Source: Paracoccaceae bacterium
GTDB taxonomy: Bacteria > Pseudomonadota > Alphaproteobacteria > Rhodobacterales > Rhodobacteraceae
Direction: 5' to 3'
DNA length: 5,891 nt
Assembly: GCA_026997055.1 (NCBI GenBank)
Contig: JALWJU010000195.1
Span: 1-5,891 of the forward strand
The position numbers and the translations under genes were made by a program. Each line of letters begins with the position of its first letter. Within the stretch, counting starts at the first letter, position 1. Positions 5,256 to 5,891 of this stretch are shown here, piece after piece. The notes below the pieces were generated by a model. The model was not told the origin of the DNA. It saw nothing but the letters and a program-made list of their open reading frames with translations, and did no database searches.

Positions 5256-5891
5256 GTGGCTGACGCAAATGCGGACAAGGGGCTGCCGCCCTCGATTCCG
5301 GCGCTTCTGGAGCGCAATGCGGAGAAATTTGCCGACCGGCCGGCCTATCGCGAAAAGGAATTCGGCATCTGGCAGCAATGGAGCTGGGCCGAGGCGCGCG
5401 AAGAGATCACCAATCTGGCGCTGGGGCTCCTGATCCTCGGGATCGAGCGCGGCGACCATGTGGCGATCATCGGCCGCAACCGCCCGGCCCATTACTGGGC
5501 CATGGTGGCCGCACAGATGTGCGGCGCGGTGCCGGTCCCGCTCTATCAGGACGCGGTGGCCGAAGAGATGGCCTATGTGCTCGACCATTGCCGCGCCCGC
5601 TTCGTCATCTGCGGCGACCAGGAGCAGGTGGACAAGGTGATCGAGGTGCAGGAGCGCGTGCACCATATCGAGCATGTGATCTATTACGACAAGCGCGGGA
5701 TGCGCAAATACGACCACACGCATCTGCACTGGTATCAAACGGTACAGGAAGAGGGGCGCGTTGCCCATGAGCGGGTGGAAAGGGAGCTCGAGAAGCGCCG
5801 TAGCGAACTCACGCTCGATTCCACCTGTGTGATGCTCTACACCTCCGGCACCACCGGCAAGCCCAAGGGCGTGGTGCTCTCGAACCGCAAA
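5256..5891 (+). CDS. AMP-forming acyl-CoA synthetase (long-chain fatty acid-CoA ligase-like), N-terminal part
   Basis: This is an ANL-superfamily enzyme that activates a carboxylic acid with ATP to an acyl-adenylate and then transfers it to coenzyme A. The first 212 codons are present and the frame is open to the right edge. Visible features are the N-terminal start LPPSIPALLERNAEKFADRPAYREKEFG, the WSWAEAREE segment (about 42-50), the GDHVAIIGRNRP strand and loop (about 68-79), GAVPVPLYQ, and the adenylate-forming P-loop motif YTSGTTGKPKG (195-205). The C-terminal domain with the catalytic lysine lies outside the window. The section near residues 140-155 (HVIYYDKRGMRKYD) resembles what I recall of the large acyl-CoA ligases that head branched-chain-amino-acid-type (Liv-like) ABC transporter clusters in Proteobacteria; family length would be about 600-660. 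Substrate (long-chain, medium-chain or aromatic acid) cannot be decided from this part. It is transcribed divergently from the kinase-regulator operon, which may control it. Confidence 0.9.
   Translation, partial: MADANADKGLPPSIPALLERNAEKFADRPAYREKEFGIWQQWSWAEAREEITNLALGLLILGIERGDHVAIIGRNRPAHYWAMVAAQMCGAVPVPLYQDAVAEEMAYVLDHCRARFVICGDQEQVDKVIEVQERVHHIEHVIYYDKRGMRKYDHTHLHWYQTVQEEGRVAHERVERELEKRRSELTLDSTCVMLYTSGTTGKPKGVVLSNRK

Noticed and set aside
3401..5263. A 620-codon open frame on the + strand opposite the kinase gene
   Set aside because: It is antisense to a kinase with every expected motif. Its translation is low-complexity, rich in Gly, Ala, Gln and His, without a recognisable domain. 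High GC at third positions removes stops from the opposite strand.
4971..5768. A 265-codon open frame on the - strand covering the divergent promoter region
   Set aside because: It runs antisense to the ligase and through the intergenic region into the kinase start. Its sequence is a mirror of the ligase and resembles no family I know.

Overview
The window is GC-rich, densely coding DNA with the layout of an alphaproteobacterial chromosome, most likely Rhodobacterales. The organism call is inferred from three things: an alphaproteobacterial-type AddA, the addA-trxA adjacency I associate with this class, and the style of the sensor-kinase genes. No 16S or other taxonomic marker is present. I see no mobile element, CRISPR array, tRNA or rRNA.

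Layout. (1) Bases 2-1972, + strand: the C-terminal part of addA, a helicase-nuclease subunit for double-strand-break repair, running in from the left edge. (2) Bases 2008-2328, + strand: trxA, a complete 106-residue thioredoxin. A plausible promoter for it overlaps the addA stop codon, and a perfect GC-palindrome terminator follows it. (3) Bases 2329-2426: a short convergent gap holding that terminator and a 14-bp tandem repeat. (4) Bases 2427-5047 (or 5065), - strand: a two-gene operon. A soluble double-PAS hybrid histidine kinase comes first, then an OmpR/PhoB-type response regulator; the two overlap by 4 bases (ATGA). (5) Bases 5066-5255: a divergent intergenic region with three consecutive perfect inverted repeats. 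(6) Bases 5256-5891, + strand: the first 212 codons of an AMP-forming acyl-CoA synthetase, cut by the right edge just after the ATP-binding loop.

How the parts work together. The left half is housekeeping: recombination repair and disulfide reduction. The right half looks like a regulatory module. A cytoplasmic PAS kinase and its DNA-binding partner are transcribed away from an acyl-CoA ligase, and the shared spacer is rich in inverted repeats. The simplest inference is that the two-component system controls the ligase, and whatever uptake or catabolic genes follow it beyond the window, in response to a carboxylic acid substrate or a related metabolic signal. None of the single genes is a new family. 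The least explained parts are the operator-like spacer and the pairing of a hybrid kinase that lacks an HPt domain with a directly coupled OmpR-type regulator.
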